Below are positions 1-11,716 of a stretch of 64,000 nucleotides of DNA, one piece after another (position 1 is the stretch's first letter; each line of letters opens with the position of its first letter). The stretch lies in the NCBI RefSeq assembly GCF_029227915.1, contig NC_079880.1, forward strand, positions 14,156,001 to 14,220,000. Reading direction: 5' to 3'. Origin of the DNA: Hydractinia symbiolongicarpus. Its lineage: Eukaryota; Cnidaria; Hydrozoa; Anthoathecata; Hydractiniidae. Position numbers and translations under genes: made by a program. Below the pieces are notes generated by a model. It worked only from the letters and a program-made list of their open reading frames with translations, ran no database searches and had not been told where the DNA came from.

Positions 1-742
1 CCGGAACTTTTATCTTCCATGTATCCGTTAAAACAAATCCGCTTGATTTACACGTATTGTATATAATGACTCTATATTTTAATTCTGTATATAATTTGTA
101 CATAATCACTTTGTATATATTGGTTTATTTTTGGCGTTGTATGTATTTATTTAAATGTAAATTTGTGTATAGAAAGAATTTATATTAGATAATAATAAAA
201 TACCAAACAAATTATCAAATATTACTGCAGAAAGCATTTCTTTCATTTTCACTCTCTTTGCTTTTTTTAATGCCGTATGTTTCTTCAATGGATTAATAAT
301 GTAAGTTATGAAAAAGTTACAATTTATAGCATAAAATGTTATCCCATATTGTGGCGCACAATAATTCCACATAAATTAGGATAATTTCGCCTAAAACACT
401 TCACTTTTTTGAACCCTTTGATGATCAGAAGACCATAAACGTTCTTTTAATGGTTATTTTATTTTTTAAGTTTTTCGCACTCAACATTAACCAAATTTAT
501 CAACGTTTAAAAGTGTGCCATCTTATTTCTTTCTATTTTCTGTTATATATTACACAACTTTAGAAGGATTTATAATACATAATTATATAGACATGCTACA
601 ATTTTTGAGAACTCCGTAAAAAAACCCATGTTAACAAGGTGCAAAGCTACCTTGTTGAGAAGTTCAATATGTGAATCACCTACTTAAACGAGAAAAAAGA
701 TTTTTAACCAATTCACTTTGAATACTCTACAATACAGTCAAG

Positions 743-985
743 ATGTATCTTAAAAGTTTGTTTCTTATTTTGATAATGGCACAAATAAGCCAATCAAGAC
801 TAAATAAAACCTTACGCGCTTTTAAAACATACATTAATGCTGAGAATACGCAAATAGCTTTGATGTCATCTTCGTGCAAAAGTGAATGCGATGGTAAATA
901 TGTTATGTGCATCAATGCAAGTCAAAATGTTATGGATTATATTGGATGCCTAGAATCGAAAAGCAAATGTCATTCATCATGTTGA
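743..985 (+). CDS. Secreted six-cysteine peptide, array unit 0
   Basis: The 80-residue precursor has a hydrophobic signal peptide at residues 1-18, with likely cleavage after SQS. A basic stretch of about 25 residues follows, then a cysteine domain with Cys at 45, 49, 56, 69, 76 and 80. The spacing C-x3-C-x6-C-x12-C-x6-C-x3-C is a mirror image of itself. Residues 58-60 (NAS) and 21-23 (NKT) are possible N-glycosylation sites. There is no intron: a TATA-like box and an initiator-like site lie just upstream and AATAAA follows about 200 bp after the stop. I do not recognise the family. A stapled helical hairpin with venom or defence use is inference. This copy has Leu20 instead of Pro and Lys52 instead of Glu, and carries the type A promoter (the variant reading GAGAACTCCG). 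Confidence 0.85.
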   Translation: MYLKSLFLILIMAQISQSRLNKTLRAFKTYINAENTQIALMSSSCKSECDGKYVMCINASQNVMDYIGCLESKSKCHSSC

Positions 986-1740
986 GTATTGATTATCCAG
1001 TACTTTTATCTTCCATGTAACCGTTAAAACAAATCCGCTTGATTTACACGTATTGTATATAATGATTCTATATTTTAATTCTGTATATAATTTGTACATA
1101 ATCACTTTGTACATACTGGTTTATTTTTGGCGTTGTATGTATTTATTTAAATGTAAGTTTGTATATAGCAAGAATTTATCTTGTGTAATAATAAAATACC
1201 AAACAAATTATCAAACATTACTGCAGAAAGCATTTCTTTCATTCTCACTCTCTTTGCTTTTTTTTAATGCCGTAAGTTTCTTCAATGCATTAATAATGTA
1301 AGTTATGAAAAAGTTAAAATTTATAGCATAAAACGTTATCTCATATTTTGGCGCACAATAATTCCAGATAAATTAGGATAATTTCGCCTAAAACACTTCA
1401 CTTTTTTGAACCCTTTGATGATCAGAAGACCATAAACGTTCTTTTAATGGTTATTTTATTTTTTGTGTTCATCGCATTCAACATTAACCAAATTTATCAA
1501 CATTCAAAAGTGTGCCATCTAATCTTTTTCACTTTCTGTTATAATGTTACACAACTTTAGAAGGATTTATATTACATAATTATATAGAAATGCTATCATT
1601 TTTGAGATGCCCGTAACAAAAACCCATGTTAACAACGTGCAAAGCCACCTTTTTGACAAGTTCAATATGTGAAACACCTTTTTAAACGAGAAAAAAGATT
1701 TTTAACCAACTCACTTTGAATACTCTACAATACAGTCAAG

Positions 1741-1983
1741 ATGTATCTTAAAAGTTTGTTTCTTATTTTGATAATGGCACAAATAAGCCAATCAAGACCA
1801 AATAAAACCTTACGCGCTTTTAAAACATACATTAATGCTGAGAATACGCAAATAGCTTTGATGTCATCTTCGTGCAAGAGTGAATGCGATGGTGAATATG
1901 TTATGTGCATCAATGCAAGTCAAAATGTTATGGATTATATTGGATGCCTAGAATCGAAAAGCAAATGTCATTCATCATGTTGA
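1741..1983 (+). CDS. Secreted six-cysteine peptide, array unit 1 (consensus)
   Basis: This copy matches the array consensus protein at every residue and keeps all six cysteines, so it is a good reference copy. Its TATA-like box reads TTTTTAAA instead of the usual TATTTAAA. The promoter is type B (GAGATGCCCG variant). AATAAA lies at 2188-2193. Confidence 0.88.
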   Translation: MYLKSLFLILIMAQISQSRPNKTLRAFKTYINAENTQIALMSSSCKSECDGEYVMCINASQNVMDYIGCLESKSKCHSSC

Positions 1984-2187
1984 GTATTGATTATCCAGTA
2001 CTTTTATCTTCCATGTAGCCGTTAAAACAAATCCGCTTGATTTACACGTATTGTATATAATGATTCTATATTTTAATTCTGTATATAATTTGTACATAAT
2101 CAGTTTGTATATATTGGTTTATTTTTGACGTTGTATGTATTTATTTAAATGTAAATTTGTTAATAGAAAGAATTTATCTTGTATAAT

Positions 2188-2193
2188 AATAAA
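2188..2193 (+). terminator. Poly(A) signal of array unit 1 (example)
   Basis: AATAAA lies about 205 bp past the stop codon and is repeated at the matching place in most units. In the spacers after units 2, 18, 19, 20, 21 and 23 the hexamer reads GATAAA. After units 11, 22 and 24 it reads TATAAA. Confidence 0.55.
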
Positions 2194-2631
2194 ATACCAA
2201 ACAAATTATCAAACATTACTGCAGAAAGCATTTCTTTCAATCTCACCCTCTTTGCTTTTTTTTAATGCCGTAAGTTTCTTCAATGCATTAATAATGTAAG
2301 TTATGAAAAAGTTAAAATTTATAGCATAAAACGTTATCTCATATTTTGGCGCACAATAATTCCAGATAAATTAGGATAATTTCGCCTAAATCACTTCACT
2401 TTTTTGAACCCTTTGATGATCAGAAGACCATAAACGTTCTTTTAATGGTTATTTTAATTTTTGTGTTCTTCGCATTCAACATTAACCAAATTTATCAACG
2501 TTCAAAAGTGTGCCATCTAATCTTTTTTACTTTCTGTTATAATGTTACACAACTTTAGAAGGATTTATATTACATAATTATATAGAAATGCTATCATTTT
2601 TGAGATGCCCGTAACAAAAACCCATGTTAAC

Positions 2632-2649
2632 AAGGTGCAAAGCCACCTT
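2632..2649 (+). promoter_or_regulatory. Promoter hairpin of array units, type B (example)
   Basis: The inverted repeat AAGGTG, loop CAAAGC, CACCTT lies about 90-110 bp upstream of the start codon. It recurs in nearly every type B unit. It could be a protein-binding dyad or only a structural relic; no function is shown. Confidence 0.5.
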
Positions 2650-2677
2650 TTTTGACAAGTTCAATATGTGAAACACC

Positions 2678-2715
2678 TATTTAAACGAGAAAAAAGATTT
2701 TTAACCAATTCACTT
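2678..2715 (+). promoter_or_regulatory. TATA-like box and initiator of array unit 2 (example)
   Basis: TATTTAAA at 2678-2685 is followed about 30 bp later by TTCACTT, which fits an initiator consensus, and 28 bp later by the ATG at 2740. This spacing matches an ordinary RNA polymerase II core promoter. The same arrangement recurs in most units. In units 4, 8, 10 and 17 the box reads TACTTGAA and is probably damaged. Confidence 0.6.
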
Positions 2716-2739
2716 TGAATACTCTACAATACAGTCAAG

Positions 2740-2982
2740 ATGTATCTTAAAAGTTTGTTTCTTATTTTGATAATGGCACAAATAAGCCAATCAAGACCAA
2801 ATAACACCTTACGCGCTTTTAAAACATACATTAATGCTGAGAATACGCAAATAGCTTTGATGTCATCTTCGTGCAAGAGTGAATGCGATGGTGAATATGT
2901 TATGTGCATCAATGCAAGTCAAAATGTTATGGATTACATTGGATGCCTAGAATCGAAAAGCAAATTTCATTCATCATGTTGA
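2740..2982 (+). CDS. Secreted peptide, array unit 2, fifth cysteine lost
   Basis: Cys76 is replaced by Phe (codon TGT to TTT) and Lys22 by Asn, which leaves five cysteines. If Cys49 pairs with Cys76, as the mirror spacing suggests, one partner is left free. The promoter is intact, with TATTTAAA at 2678-2685. The downstream poly(A) hexamer is GATAAA instead of AATAAA. Confidence 0.75.
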   Translation: MYLKSLFLILIMAQISQSRPNNTLRAFKTYINAENTQIALMSSSCKSECDGEYVMCINASQNVMDYIGCLESKSKFHSSC

Positions 2983-3737
2983 GTATTGATTATCCAGTAC
3001 TTTTATCTTCCATGTAGCCGTTAAAACAAATCCGCTTGATTTACACGTATTGTATATAATGATTCTATATTTTAATTCTGTATATAATTTGTACATAATC
3101 AGTTTGTATATATTGGTTTATTTTTGACGTTGTATGTATTTATTTAAATGTAAATTTGTTAATAGAAAGAATTTATCTTGTATAATGATAAAATACCAAA
3201 CAAATTATCAAACATTACTGCAGAAAGCATTTCTTTCATTCTCACTCTCTTTGCTTTTTTTTAATGCCGTAAGTTTTTTCAATGGATTAATAATGTAAGT
3301 TATGAAAAAGTTACTATTTATAGCATAAAACGTTATCCCATACTTTGGTGCACAATAATTCCAGATATATTAGGATAATTTCGCCTAAATCACTTCACTT
3401 TTTTGAACCCTTTGATGATCAGAAGACCATAAACGTTCTTTTAATGGTTATTTTATTTTTTGTGTTCTTCGCATTCAATATTAACCAAATTTATCAACGT
3501 TCAAAAGTGTGCCATCTAATCTTTTTTACTTTCTGTTATAATGTTACACAACTTTAGAAGGATTTATATTACATAATTATATAGAAATGCTATCATTTTT
3601 GAGATGCCCGTAAAAAAAACCCATGTTAACAAGGTGCAAAGCCACCTTTTTGACAAGTTCAATATGTGAAACACCTATTTAAACGAGAAAAAAGATTTTT
3701 AACCAATTTACTTTGAATACTCTACAATACAGTCAAG

Positions 3738-3980
3738 ATGTATCTTAAAACTTTGTTTCTTATTTTGATAATGGCACAAATAAGCCAATCAAGACCAAAT
3801 AACACCTTACGCGCTTCTAAAACATACATTAATGCTGAGAATACGCAAATAGCTTTGATGTCATCTTCGTGCAAGAGTGAATGCGATGGTGAATATGTTA
3901 TGTGCATCAATGCAAGTCAAAATGTTATGGATTATATTGGATGCCTAGAATCGAAAAGCAAATGTCATTCATCATGTTGA
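3738..3980 (+). CDS. Secreted six-cysteine peptide, array unit 3
   Basis: All six cysteines are present. Differences from the consensus are Ser5Thr in the signal peptide, Lys22Asn and Phe27Ser. The promoter is type B. Confidence 0.85.
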   Translation: MYLKTLFLILIMAQISQSRPNNTLRASKTYINAENTQIALMSSSCKSECDGEYVMCINASQNVMDYIGCLESKSKCHSSC

Positions 3981-4624
3981 GTATTGATTATCCAGTACTT
4001 TTATCTTCCATGTAGCCGTTAAAACAAATCCGCTTGATTTACACGTATTGTATATAATGATTCTATATTTTAATTCTGTATATAATTTGTACATAATCAG
4101 TTTGTATATATTGGTTTATTTTTGGCGTTTTATGTATTTATTTAAATGTAAATTTGTTAATAGAAAGAATTTATCTTGTATAATAATAAAATACCAAACA
4201 AATTATCAAACATTACTGCAGAAAGCATTTCTTTCATTCTCACTCTCTTTGCTTTTTTTTAATGCCGTAAGTTTCTTCAATGCATTAATAATGTAAGTTA
4301 TAAAAAAGTTAAAATTTATAGCATAAAACGTTGTCTCATATTTTGGCGCACAATAATTCCACATAAATTAGGATAATTTCGCCTAAATCACTTCACTTTT
4401 TCAAACCCTTTGATGATCAGAAGACCATAAACGTTCTTTTAATGGTTATTTTATTTTTTGTGTTCTTCGCACTCAACATTAACCAAATTTATCAACATTT
4501 AAAAGTGTGCCATCTAATCTTTTTTACTTTCTGTTATAATGTTACACAACTTTAGAAGGATTTACAATACATAATTATATAGACATGCTACAATTTTTGA
4601 GAACTCCGTAAAAAAACCCATGTT

Positions 4625-4648
4625 AACAAGGTGCAAAGCTACCTTGTT
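4625..4648 (+). promoter_or_regulatory. Promoter hairpin, type A form (unit 4)
   Basis: AACAAGGT, 8-base loop, ACCTTGTT is a perfect 8-bp inverted repeat. It is longer than the type B form because both outer arm bases differ in a compensating way. Units 0, 4, 8, 10, 16, 17 and 30 have it. Confidence 0.5.
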
Positions 4649-4734
4649 GAGAAGTTCAATATGTGAATCACCTACTTGAACGAGAAAAAAGATTTTTAAC
4701 CAATTCACTTTGAATACTCTACAATACAGTCAAG

Positions 4735-4983
4735 ATGCATCTTAAAAGTTTGTTTCCTATTTTGATAATGGCACAAATAAGCCAATCAAGACCAAATAAC
4801 ACCTTACGCGCTTCTAAAACATACATTAATGCTGAGAATACGCAAATAGCTTTGATGTCATCTTCGTGCAAGAGTGAATGCGATGGTGAATATGTTATGT
4901 GCATCAATGCAAGTCAAAATGTTATGGATTACATTAGATGGATAAATCAAAAAAAAAATGTCATTCATCATGTTGAGTATTGA
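4735..4983 (+). CDS. Frameshifted array peptide, 82 residues, unit 4
   Basis: A 7-to-6 base replacement just after codon 68 shifts the frame. Cys69, Cys76 and Cys80 are replaced by a tail starting WINQKKN and ending HHVEY. Only Cys45, Cys49 and Cys56 remain. Other changes are Tyr2His, Leu8Pro inside the signal core, Lys22Asn, Phe27Ser and Gly68Arg. The TATA-like box reads TACTTGAA. This is either a decaying copy or a different product; decay seems more likely. Confidence 0.55.
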   Translation: MHLKSLFPILIMAQISQSRPNNTLRASKTYINAENTQIALMSSSCKSECDGEYVMCINASQNVMDYIRWINQKKNVIHHVEY

Positions 4984-5731
4984 TTATCCAGTACTTTTAT
5001 CTTCCATGTAGCCGTTAAAACAAATCCGCTTGATTTACACGTATTGTATATAATGATTCTATATTTTAATTCTGTATATAATTTGTACATAATCAGTTTG
5101 TATATATTGGTTTATTTTTGACGTTGTATGTATTTATTTAAATGCAAATTTGTTAATAGAAAGAATTTATCTTGTATAATAATAAAATACCAAACAAATT
5201 ATCAAACATTACTGCAGAAAGCATTTCTTTCAATCTCACTCTCTTTGCTTTTTTTTAATGCCGTAAGTTTCTTCAATGCATTAATAATGTAAGTTATGAA
5301 AAAGTTAAAATTTATAGCATAAAACGTTATCTCATATTTTGGCGCACAATAATTCCAGATAAATTAGGATAATTTCGCCTAAATCACTTCACTTTTTCGA
5401 ACCCTTTGATGATCAGAAGACCATAAACGTTCTTTTAATGGTTATTTTATTTTTTGTGTTCTTCGCATTCAACATTAACCAAATTTATCAACGTTCAAAA
5501 GTGTGCCATCTAATCTTTTTTACTTTCTGTTATAATGTTACACAACTTTAGAAGGATTTATATTACATAATTATATAGAAATGCTATCATTTTTGAGATG
5601 CCCGTAACAAAAACTCATGTTAACAAGGTGCAAAGCCACCTTTTTGACAAGTTCAATATGTGAAACACCTATTTAAACGAGAAAAAAGATTTTTAACCAA
5701 TTCACTTTGAATACTCTACAATACAGTCAAG

Positions 5732-5974
5732 ATGTATCTTAAAAGTTTGTTTCTTATTTTGATAATGGCACAAATAAGCCAATCAAGACCAAATAAAACC
5801 TTACGCGCTTTTCAATCATACATTAATGCTGAGAATACGCAAATAGCTTTGATGTCATCTTCGTGCAAGAGTAAATGCGATGGTGAATATGTTATGTGCA
5901 TCAATGCAAGTCAAAATGTTATGGATTACATTGGATGCCTAGAATCGAAAAGCAAATGTCATTCATCATGTTGA
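5732..5974 (+). CDS. Secreted six-cysteine peptide, array unit 5
   Basis: All six cysteines are kept. Lys28Gln, Thr29Ser and Glu48Lys are unique to this unit. Glu48Lys turns the first CKSEC motif into CKSKC and makes the first helix more basic. Confidence 0.84.
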   Translation: MYLKSLFLILIMAQISQSRPNKTLRAFQSYINAENTQIALMSSSCKSKCDGEYVMCINASQNVMDYIGCLESKSKCHSSC

Positions 5975-6729
5975 GTATTGATTATCCAGTACTTTTATCT
6001 TCCATGTAGCCGTTAAAACAAATCCGCTTGATTTACACGTATTGTATATAATGATTCTATATTCTAATTCTGTATATAATTTGTACATAATCACTTTGTA
6101 TATATTGGTTTATTTTTGACGTTGTATGTATTTATTTAAATGTAAATTTGTTAATAGAAAGAATTTATCTTGTATAATAATAAAATACCAAACAAATTAT
6201 CAAACATTACTGCAGAAAGCATTCCTTTCATTTTCACTCTCCTTGCTTTTTTTTAATGCCGTAGGTTTTTTCAATGGATTAATAATGTAAGTTATGAAAA
6301 AGTTAAAATTTATAGCATAAAACGTTATCTCATATTTTGGCGCACAATAATTCCAGATAAATTAGGATAATTTCGCCTAAATCACTTCACTTTTTTGAAC
6401 CCTTTGATGATCAGAAGACCATAAACGTTCTTTCAATGGTTATTTTATTTTTTGTGTTCTTCGCATTCAATATTAACCAAATTTATCAACGTTCAAAAGT
6501 GTGCCATCTAATCTTTTTTACATTCTGTTATAATGTTACACAACTTTAGAAGGATTTATATTACATAATTATATAGAAATGCTATCATTTTTGAGATGCC
6601 CGTAACAAAAACCCATGTTAACAAGGTGCAAAGCCACCTTTTTGACAATTTCAATATGTGAAACACCTATTTAAACGAGAAAAAAGATTTTTAACCAATT
6701 CACTTTGAATACTCTACAATACAGTCAAG

Positions 6730-6978
6730 ATGTATCTTAAAAGTTTGTTTCTTATTTTGATAATGGCACAAATAAGCCAATCAAGACCAAATAAAACCTT
6801 ACGCGCTTTAAAAACATACATTAATGCTGAGAATACGCAAATAGCTTTGATGTCATCTTCGTGCAAGAGTGAATGCGATGGTGAATATGTTATGTGCATC
6901 AATGCAAGTCAAAATGTTATGGATTACATTGGATGGATAAATCGAAAAGCAAATGTCATTCATCATGTTGAGTATTGA
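6730..6978 (+). CDS. Frameshifted array peptide, 82 residues, unit 6
   Basis: It has the shared frameshift after codon 68 with tail start WINRKAN, and Phe27Leu. The core promoter is normal (TATTTAAA). Spacer markers (CACTCTCCTTGC and GTAGGTTTTTTC in the preceding spacer) group it with units 11 and 13. Confidence 0.6.
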   Translation: MYLKSLFLILIMAQISQSRPNKTLRALKTYINAENTQIALMSSSCKSECDGEYVMCINASQNVMDYIGWINRKANVIHHVEY

Positions 6979-7727
6979 TTATCCAGTACTTTTATCTTCC
7001 ATGTAGCCGTTAAAACAAATCCGCTTGATTTACACGTATTGTATATAATGATTCTATATTTTAATTCTGTATATAATTTGTACATAATCAGTTTGTATAT
7101 ATTGGTTTATTTTTGACGTTGTATGTATTTATTTAAATGTAAATTTGTTAATAGAAAGAATTTATCTTGTATAATAATAAAATACCAAACAAATTATCAA
7201 ACATTACTGCAGAAAGCATTTCTTTCAATCTCACTCTCTTTGCTTTTTTTTAATGCCGTAAGTTTCTTCAATGCATTAATAATGTAAGTTATGAAAAAGT
7301 TAAAATTTATAGCATAAAACGTTATCTCATATTTTGGCGCACAATAATTCCAGATAAATTAGGATAATTTCGCCTAAATCACTTCACTTTTTTGAACCCT
7401 TTGATGATCAGAAGACCATAAACGTTCTTTTAATGGTTATTTTATTTTTTGTGTTCTTCGCATTCAACATTAACCAAATTTATCAACGTTCAAAAGTGTG
7501 CCATCTAATCTTTTTTACTTTCTGTTATAATGTTACACAACTTTAGAAGGATTTATATTACATAATTATATAGAAATGCTATCATTTTTGAGATGCCCGT
7601 AACAAAAACCCATGTTAACAAGGTGCAAAGCCACCTTTTTTGACAAGTTCAATATGTGAAACACCTATTTAAACGAGAAAAAAGATTTTTAACCAATTCA
7701 CTTTGAATACTCTACAATACAGTCAAG

Positions 7728-7970
7728 ATGTATCTTAAAAGTTTGTTTCTTATTTTGATAATGGCACAAATAAGCCAATCAAGACCAAATAAAACCTTAC
7801 GCGCTTTTAAAACATACATTAATGCTGAGAATACGCAAATAGCTTTGATGTCATCTTCGTGCAAGAGTGAATGCGATGGTGAATATGTTATGTGCATCAA
7901 TGCAAGTCAAAATGTTATGGATTACATTGGATGCCTAGAATCGAAAAGCAAATGTCATTCATCATGTTGA
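7728..7970 (+). CDS. Secreted six-cysteine peptide, array unit 7 (consensus)
   Basis: The protein is identical to the consensus. Together with unit 8 it forms a two-unit block that is repeated, with few changes, as units 9 and 10. Confidence 0.88.
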   Translation: MYLKSLFLILIMAQISQSRPNKTLRAFKTYINAENTQIALMSSSCKSECDGEYVMCINASQNVMDYIGCLESKSKCHSSC

Positions 7971-8724
7971 GTATTGATTATCCAGTACTTTTATCTTCCA
8001 TGTAGCCGTTAAAACAAATCCGCTTGATTTACACGTATTGTATATAATGATTCTATATTTTAATTCTGTATATAATTTGTACATAATCAGTTTGTATATA
8101 TTGGTTTATTTTTGACGTTGTATGTATTTATTTAAATGTAAATTTGTTAATAGAAAGAATTTATCTTGTATAATAATAAAATACCAAACAAATTATCAAA
8201 CATTACTGCAGAAAGCATTTCTTTCAATCTCACCCTCTTTGCTTTTTTTTAATGCCGTAAGTTTCTTCAATGCATTAATAATGTAAGTTATGAAAAAGTT
8301 ACTATTTATAGCATAAAACGTTATCCCATACTTTGGCGCACAATAATTCCAGATATATTAGGATAATTTCGCCTAAATCACTTCACTTTTTTGAACCCTT
8401 TGATGATCAGAAGACCATAAACGTTCTTTTAATGGTTATTTTATTTTTTGTGTTCTTCGCATTCAATATTAACCAAGTTTATCAACGTTCAAAAGTGTGC
8501 CATCTAATCTTTTTTACTTTCTGTTATAATGTTACACAACTTTAGAAGGATTTACAATACATAATTATATAGACATGCTACAATTTTTGAGAACTCCGTA
8601 AAAAAAACCATGTTAACAAGGTGCAAAGCTACCTTGTTGAGAAGTTCAATATGTGAATCACCTACTTGAACGAGAAAAAAGATTTTTAACCAATTCACTT
8701 TGAATACTCTACAATACAGTCAAG

Positions 8725-8973
8725 ATGCATCTTAAAAGTTTGTTTCCTATTTTGATAATGGCACAAATAAGCCAATCAAGACCAAATAAAACCTTACGCG
8801 CTTTTAAAACATACATTAATGCTGAGAATACGCAAATAGCTTTGATGTCATCTTCGTGCAAGAGTGAATGCGATGGTGAATATGTTATGTGCATCAATGC
8901 AAGTCAAAATGTTATGAATTACATTAGATGGATAAATCGAAAAGCAAATGTCATTCATCATGTTGAGTATTGA
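8725..8973 (+). CDS. Frameshifted array peptide, 82 residues, unit 8
   Basis: It has Tyr2His, Leu8Pro, Asp65Asn and Gly68Arg, then the shared frameshift with tail WINRKAN. The promoter is type A with the TATA-like box changed to TACTTGAA. The protein is identical to unit 10. Confidence 0.55.
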   Translation: MHLKSLFPILIMAQISQSRPNKTLRAFKTYINAENTQIALMSSSCKSECDGEYVMCINASQNVMNYIRWINRKANVIHHVEY

Positions 8974-9722
8974 TTATCCAGTACTTTTATCTTCCATGTA
9001 GCCGTTAAAACAAATCCGCTTGATTTACACGTATTGTATATAATGATTCTATATTTTAATTCTGTATATAATTTGTACATAATCAGTTTGTATATATTGG
9101 TTTATTTTTGACGTTGTATGTATTTATTTAAATGTAAATTTGTTAATAGAAAGAATTTATCTTGTATAATAATAAAATACCAAACAAATTATCAAACATT
9201 ACTGCAGAAAGCATTCCTTTCATTTTCACTCTCCTTGCTTTTTTTTAATGCCGTAGGTTTTTTCAATGGATTAATAATGTAAGTTATGAAAAAGTTAAAA
9301 TTTATAGCATAAAACGTTATCTCATATTTTGGCGCACAATAATTCCAGAAAAATTAGGATAATTTCGCCTAAATCACTTCACTTTTTTGAACCCTTTGAT
9401 GATCAGAAGACCATAAACGTTCTTTTAATGGTTATTTTATTTTTTGTGTTCTTCGCATTCAACATTAACCAAATTTATCAACGTTCAAAAGTGTGCCATC
9501 TAATCTTTTTTACTTTCTGTTATAATGTTACACAACTTTAGAAGGATTTATATTACATAATTATATAGAAATGCTATCATTTTTGAGATGCCCGTAACAA
9601 AAACCCATGTTAACAAGGTGCAAAGCCACCTTTTTTGACAAGTTCAATATGTGAAACACCTATTTAAACGAGAAAAAAGATTTTTAACCAATTCACTTTG
9701 AATACTCTACAATACAGTCAAG

Positions 9723-9965
9723 ATGTATCTTAAAAGTTTGTTTCTTATTTTGATAATGGCACAAATAAGCCAATCAAGACCAAATAAAACCTTACGCGCT
9801 TTTAAAACATACATTAATGCTGAGAATACGCAAATAGCTTTGATGTCATCTTCGTGCAAGAGTGAATGCGATGGTGAATATGTTATGTGCATCAATGCAA
9901 GTCAAAATGTTATGGATTACATTGGATGCCTAGAATCGAAAAGCAAATGTCATTCATCATGTTGA
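9723..9965 (+). CDS. Secreted six-cysteine peptide, array unit 9 (consensus)
   Basis: The protein is identical to the consensus and to unit 7, 1995 bp upstream. The spacer before it differs from that of unit 7. Confidence 0.88.
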   Translation: MYLKSLFLILIMAQISQSRPNKTLRAFKTYINAENTQIALMSSSCKSECDGEYVMCINASQNVMDYIGCLESKSKCHSSC

Positions 9966-10719
9966 GTATTGATTATCCAGTACTTTTATCTTCCATGTAG
10001 CCGTTAAAACAAATCCGCTTGATTTACACGTATTGTATATAATGATTCTATATTTTAATTCTGTATATAATTTGTACATAATCAGTTTGTATATATTGGT
10101 TTATTTTTGACGTTGTATGTATTTATTTAAATGTAAATTTGTTAATAGAAAGAATTTATCTTGTATAATAATAAAATACCAAACAAATTATCAAACATTA
10201 CTGCAGAAAGCATTTCTTTCAATCTCACCCTCTTTGCTTTTTTTTAATGCCGTAAGTTTCTTCAATGCATTAATAATGTAAGTTATGAAAAAGTTACTAT
10301 TTATAGCATAAAACGTTATCCCATACTTTGGCGCACAATAATTCCAGATATATTAGGATAATTTCGCCTAAATCACTTCACTTTTTTGAACCCTTTGATG
10401 ATCAGAAGACCATAAACGTTCTTTTAATGGTTATTTTATTTTTTGTGTTCTTCGCATTCAATATTAACCAAGTTTATCAACGTTCAAAAGTGTGCCATCT
10501 AATCTTTTTTACTTTCTGTTATAATGTTACACAACTTTAGAAGGATTTACAATACATAATTATATAGACATGCTACAATTTTTGAGAACTCCGTAAAAAA
10601 AACCATGTTAACAAGGTGCAAAGCTACCTTGTTGAGAAGTTCAATATGTGAATCACCTACTTGAACGAGAAAAAAGATTTTTAACCAATTCACTTTGAAT
10701 ACTCTACAATACAGTCAAG

Positions 10720-10968
10720 ATGCATCTTAAAAGTTTGTTTCCTATTTTGATAATGGCACAAATAAGCCAATCAAGACCAAATAAAACCTTACGCGCTTTT
10801 AAAACATACATTAATGCTGAGAATACGCAAATAGCTTTGATGTCATCTTCGTGCAAGAGTGAATGCGATGGTGAATATGTTATGTGCATCAATGCAAGTC
10901 AAAATGTTATGAATTACATTAGATGGATAAATCGAAAAGCAAATGTCATTCATCATGTTGAGTATTGA
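10720..10968 (+). CDS. Frameshifted array peptide, 82 residues, unit 10
   Basis: It copies unit 8 in protein and promoter: His2, Pro8, Asn65, Arg68, frameshifted tail, TACTTGAA box. The pair was produced by a recent two-unit duplication. Confidence 0.55.
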   Translation: MHLKSLFPILIMAQISQSRPNKTLRAFKTYINAENTQIALMSSSCKSECDGEYVMCINASQNVMNYIRWINRKANVIHHVEY

Positions 10969-11716
10969 TTATCCAGTACTTTTATCTTCCATGTAGCCGT
11001 TAAAACAAATCCGCTTGATTTACACGTATTGTATATAATGATTCTATATTTTAATTCTGTATATAATTTGTACATAATCAGTTTGTATATATTGGTTTAT
11101 TTTTGACGTTGTATGTATTTATTTAAATGTAAATTTGTTAATAGAAAGAATTTATCTTGTATAATAATAAAATACCAAACAAATTATCAAACATTACTGC
11201 AGAAAGCATTCCTTTCATTTTCACTCTCCTTGCTTTTTTTTAATGCCGTAGGTTTTTTCAATGGATTAATAATGTAAGTTATGAAAAAGTTAAAATTTAT
11301 AGCATAAAACGTTATCTCATATTTTGGCGCACAATAATTCCAGATAAATTAGGATAATTTCGCCTAAATCACTTCACTTTTTTGAACCCTTTGATGATCA
11401 GAAAACCATAAACGTTCTTTCAATGGTTATTTTATTTTTTGTGTTCTTCGCATTCAATATTAACCAAATTTATCAACGTTCAAAAGTGTGCCATCTAATC
11501 TTTTTTACATTCTGTTATAATGTTACACAACTTTAGAAGGATTTATATTACATAATTATATAGAAATGCTATCATTTTTGAGATGCCCGTAACAAAAACC
11601 CATGTTAACAAGGTGCAAAGCCACCTTTTTGACAATTTCAATATGTGAAACACCTATTTAAACGAGAAAAAAGATTTTTAACCAATTCACTTTGAATACT
11701 CTACAATACATTCAAG

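Noticed and set aside
1053-1301. 82-residue hydrophobic frame in the array spacer
   Set aside because: It is broken by a TGA in most units (TTTTTGACG instead of TTTTTGGCG). It overlaps the presumed 3' untranslated and poly(A) region.
1725-1913. 62-residue minus-strand frame opposite the array genes, repeated in most units
   Set aside because: It is the antisense shadow of the peptide gene. It is conserved only because the sense gene is, and has no promoter or signal of its own.
3345-3557. 70-residue frame in the array spacer (ending YNVTQL)
   Set aside because: It is open in only some units and closed in others, although the DNA is nearly identical. The start codon is lost in many copies.
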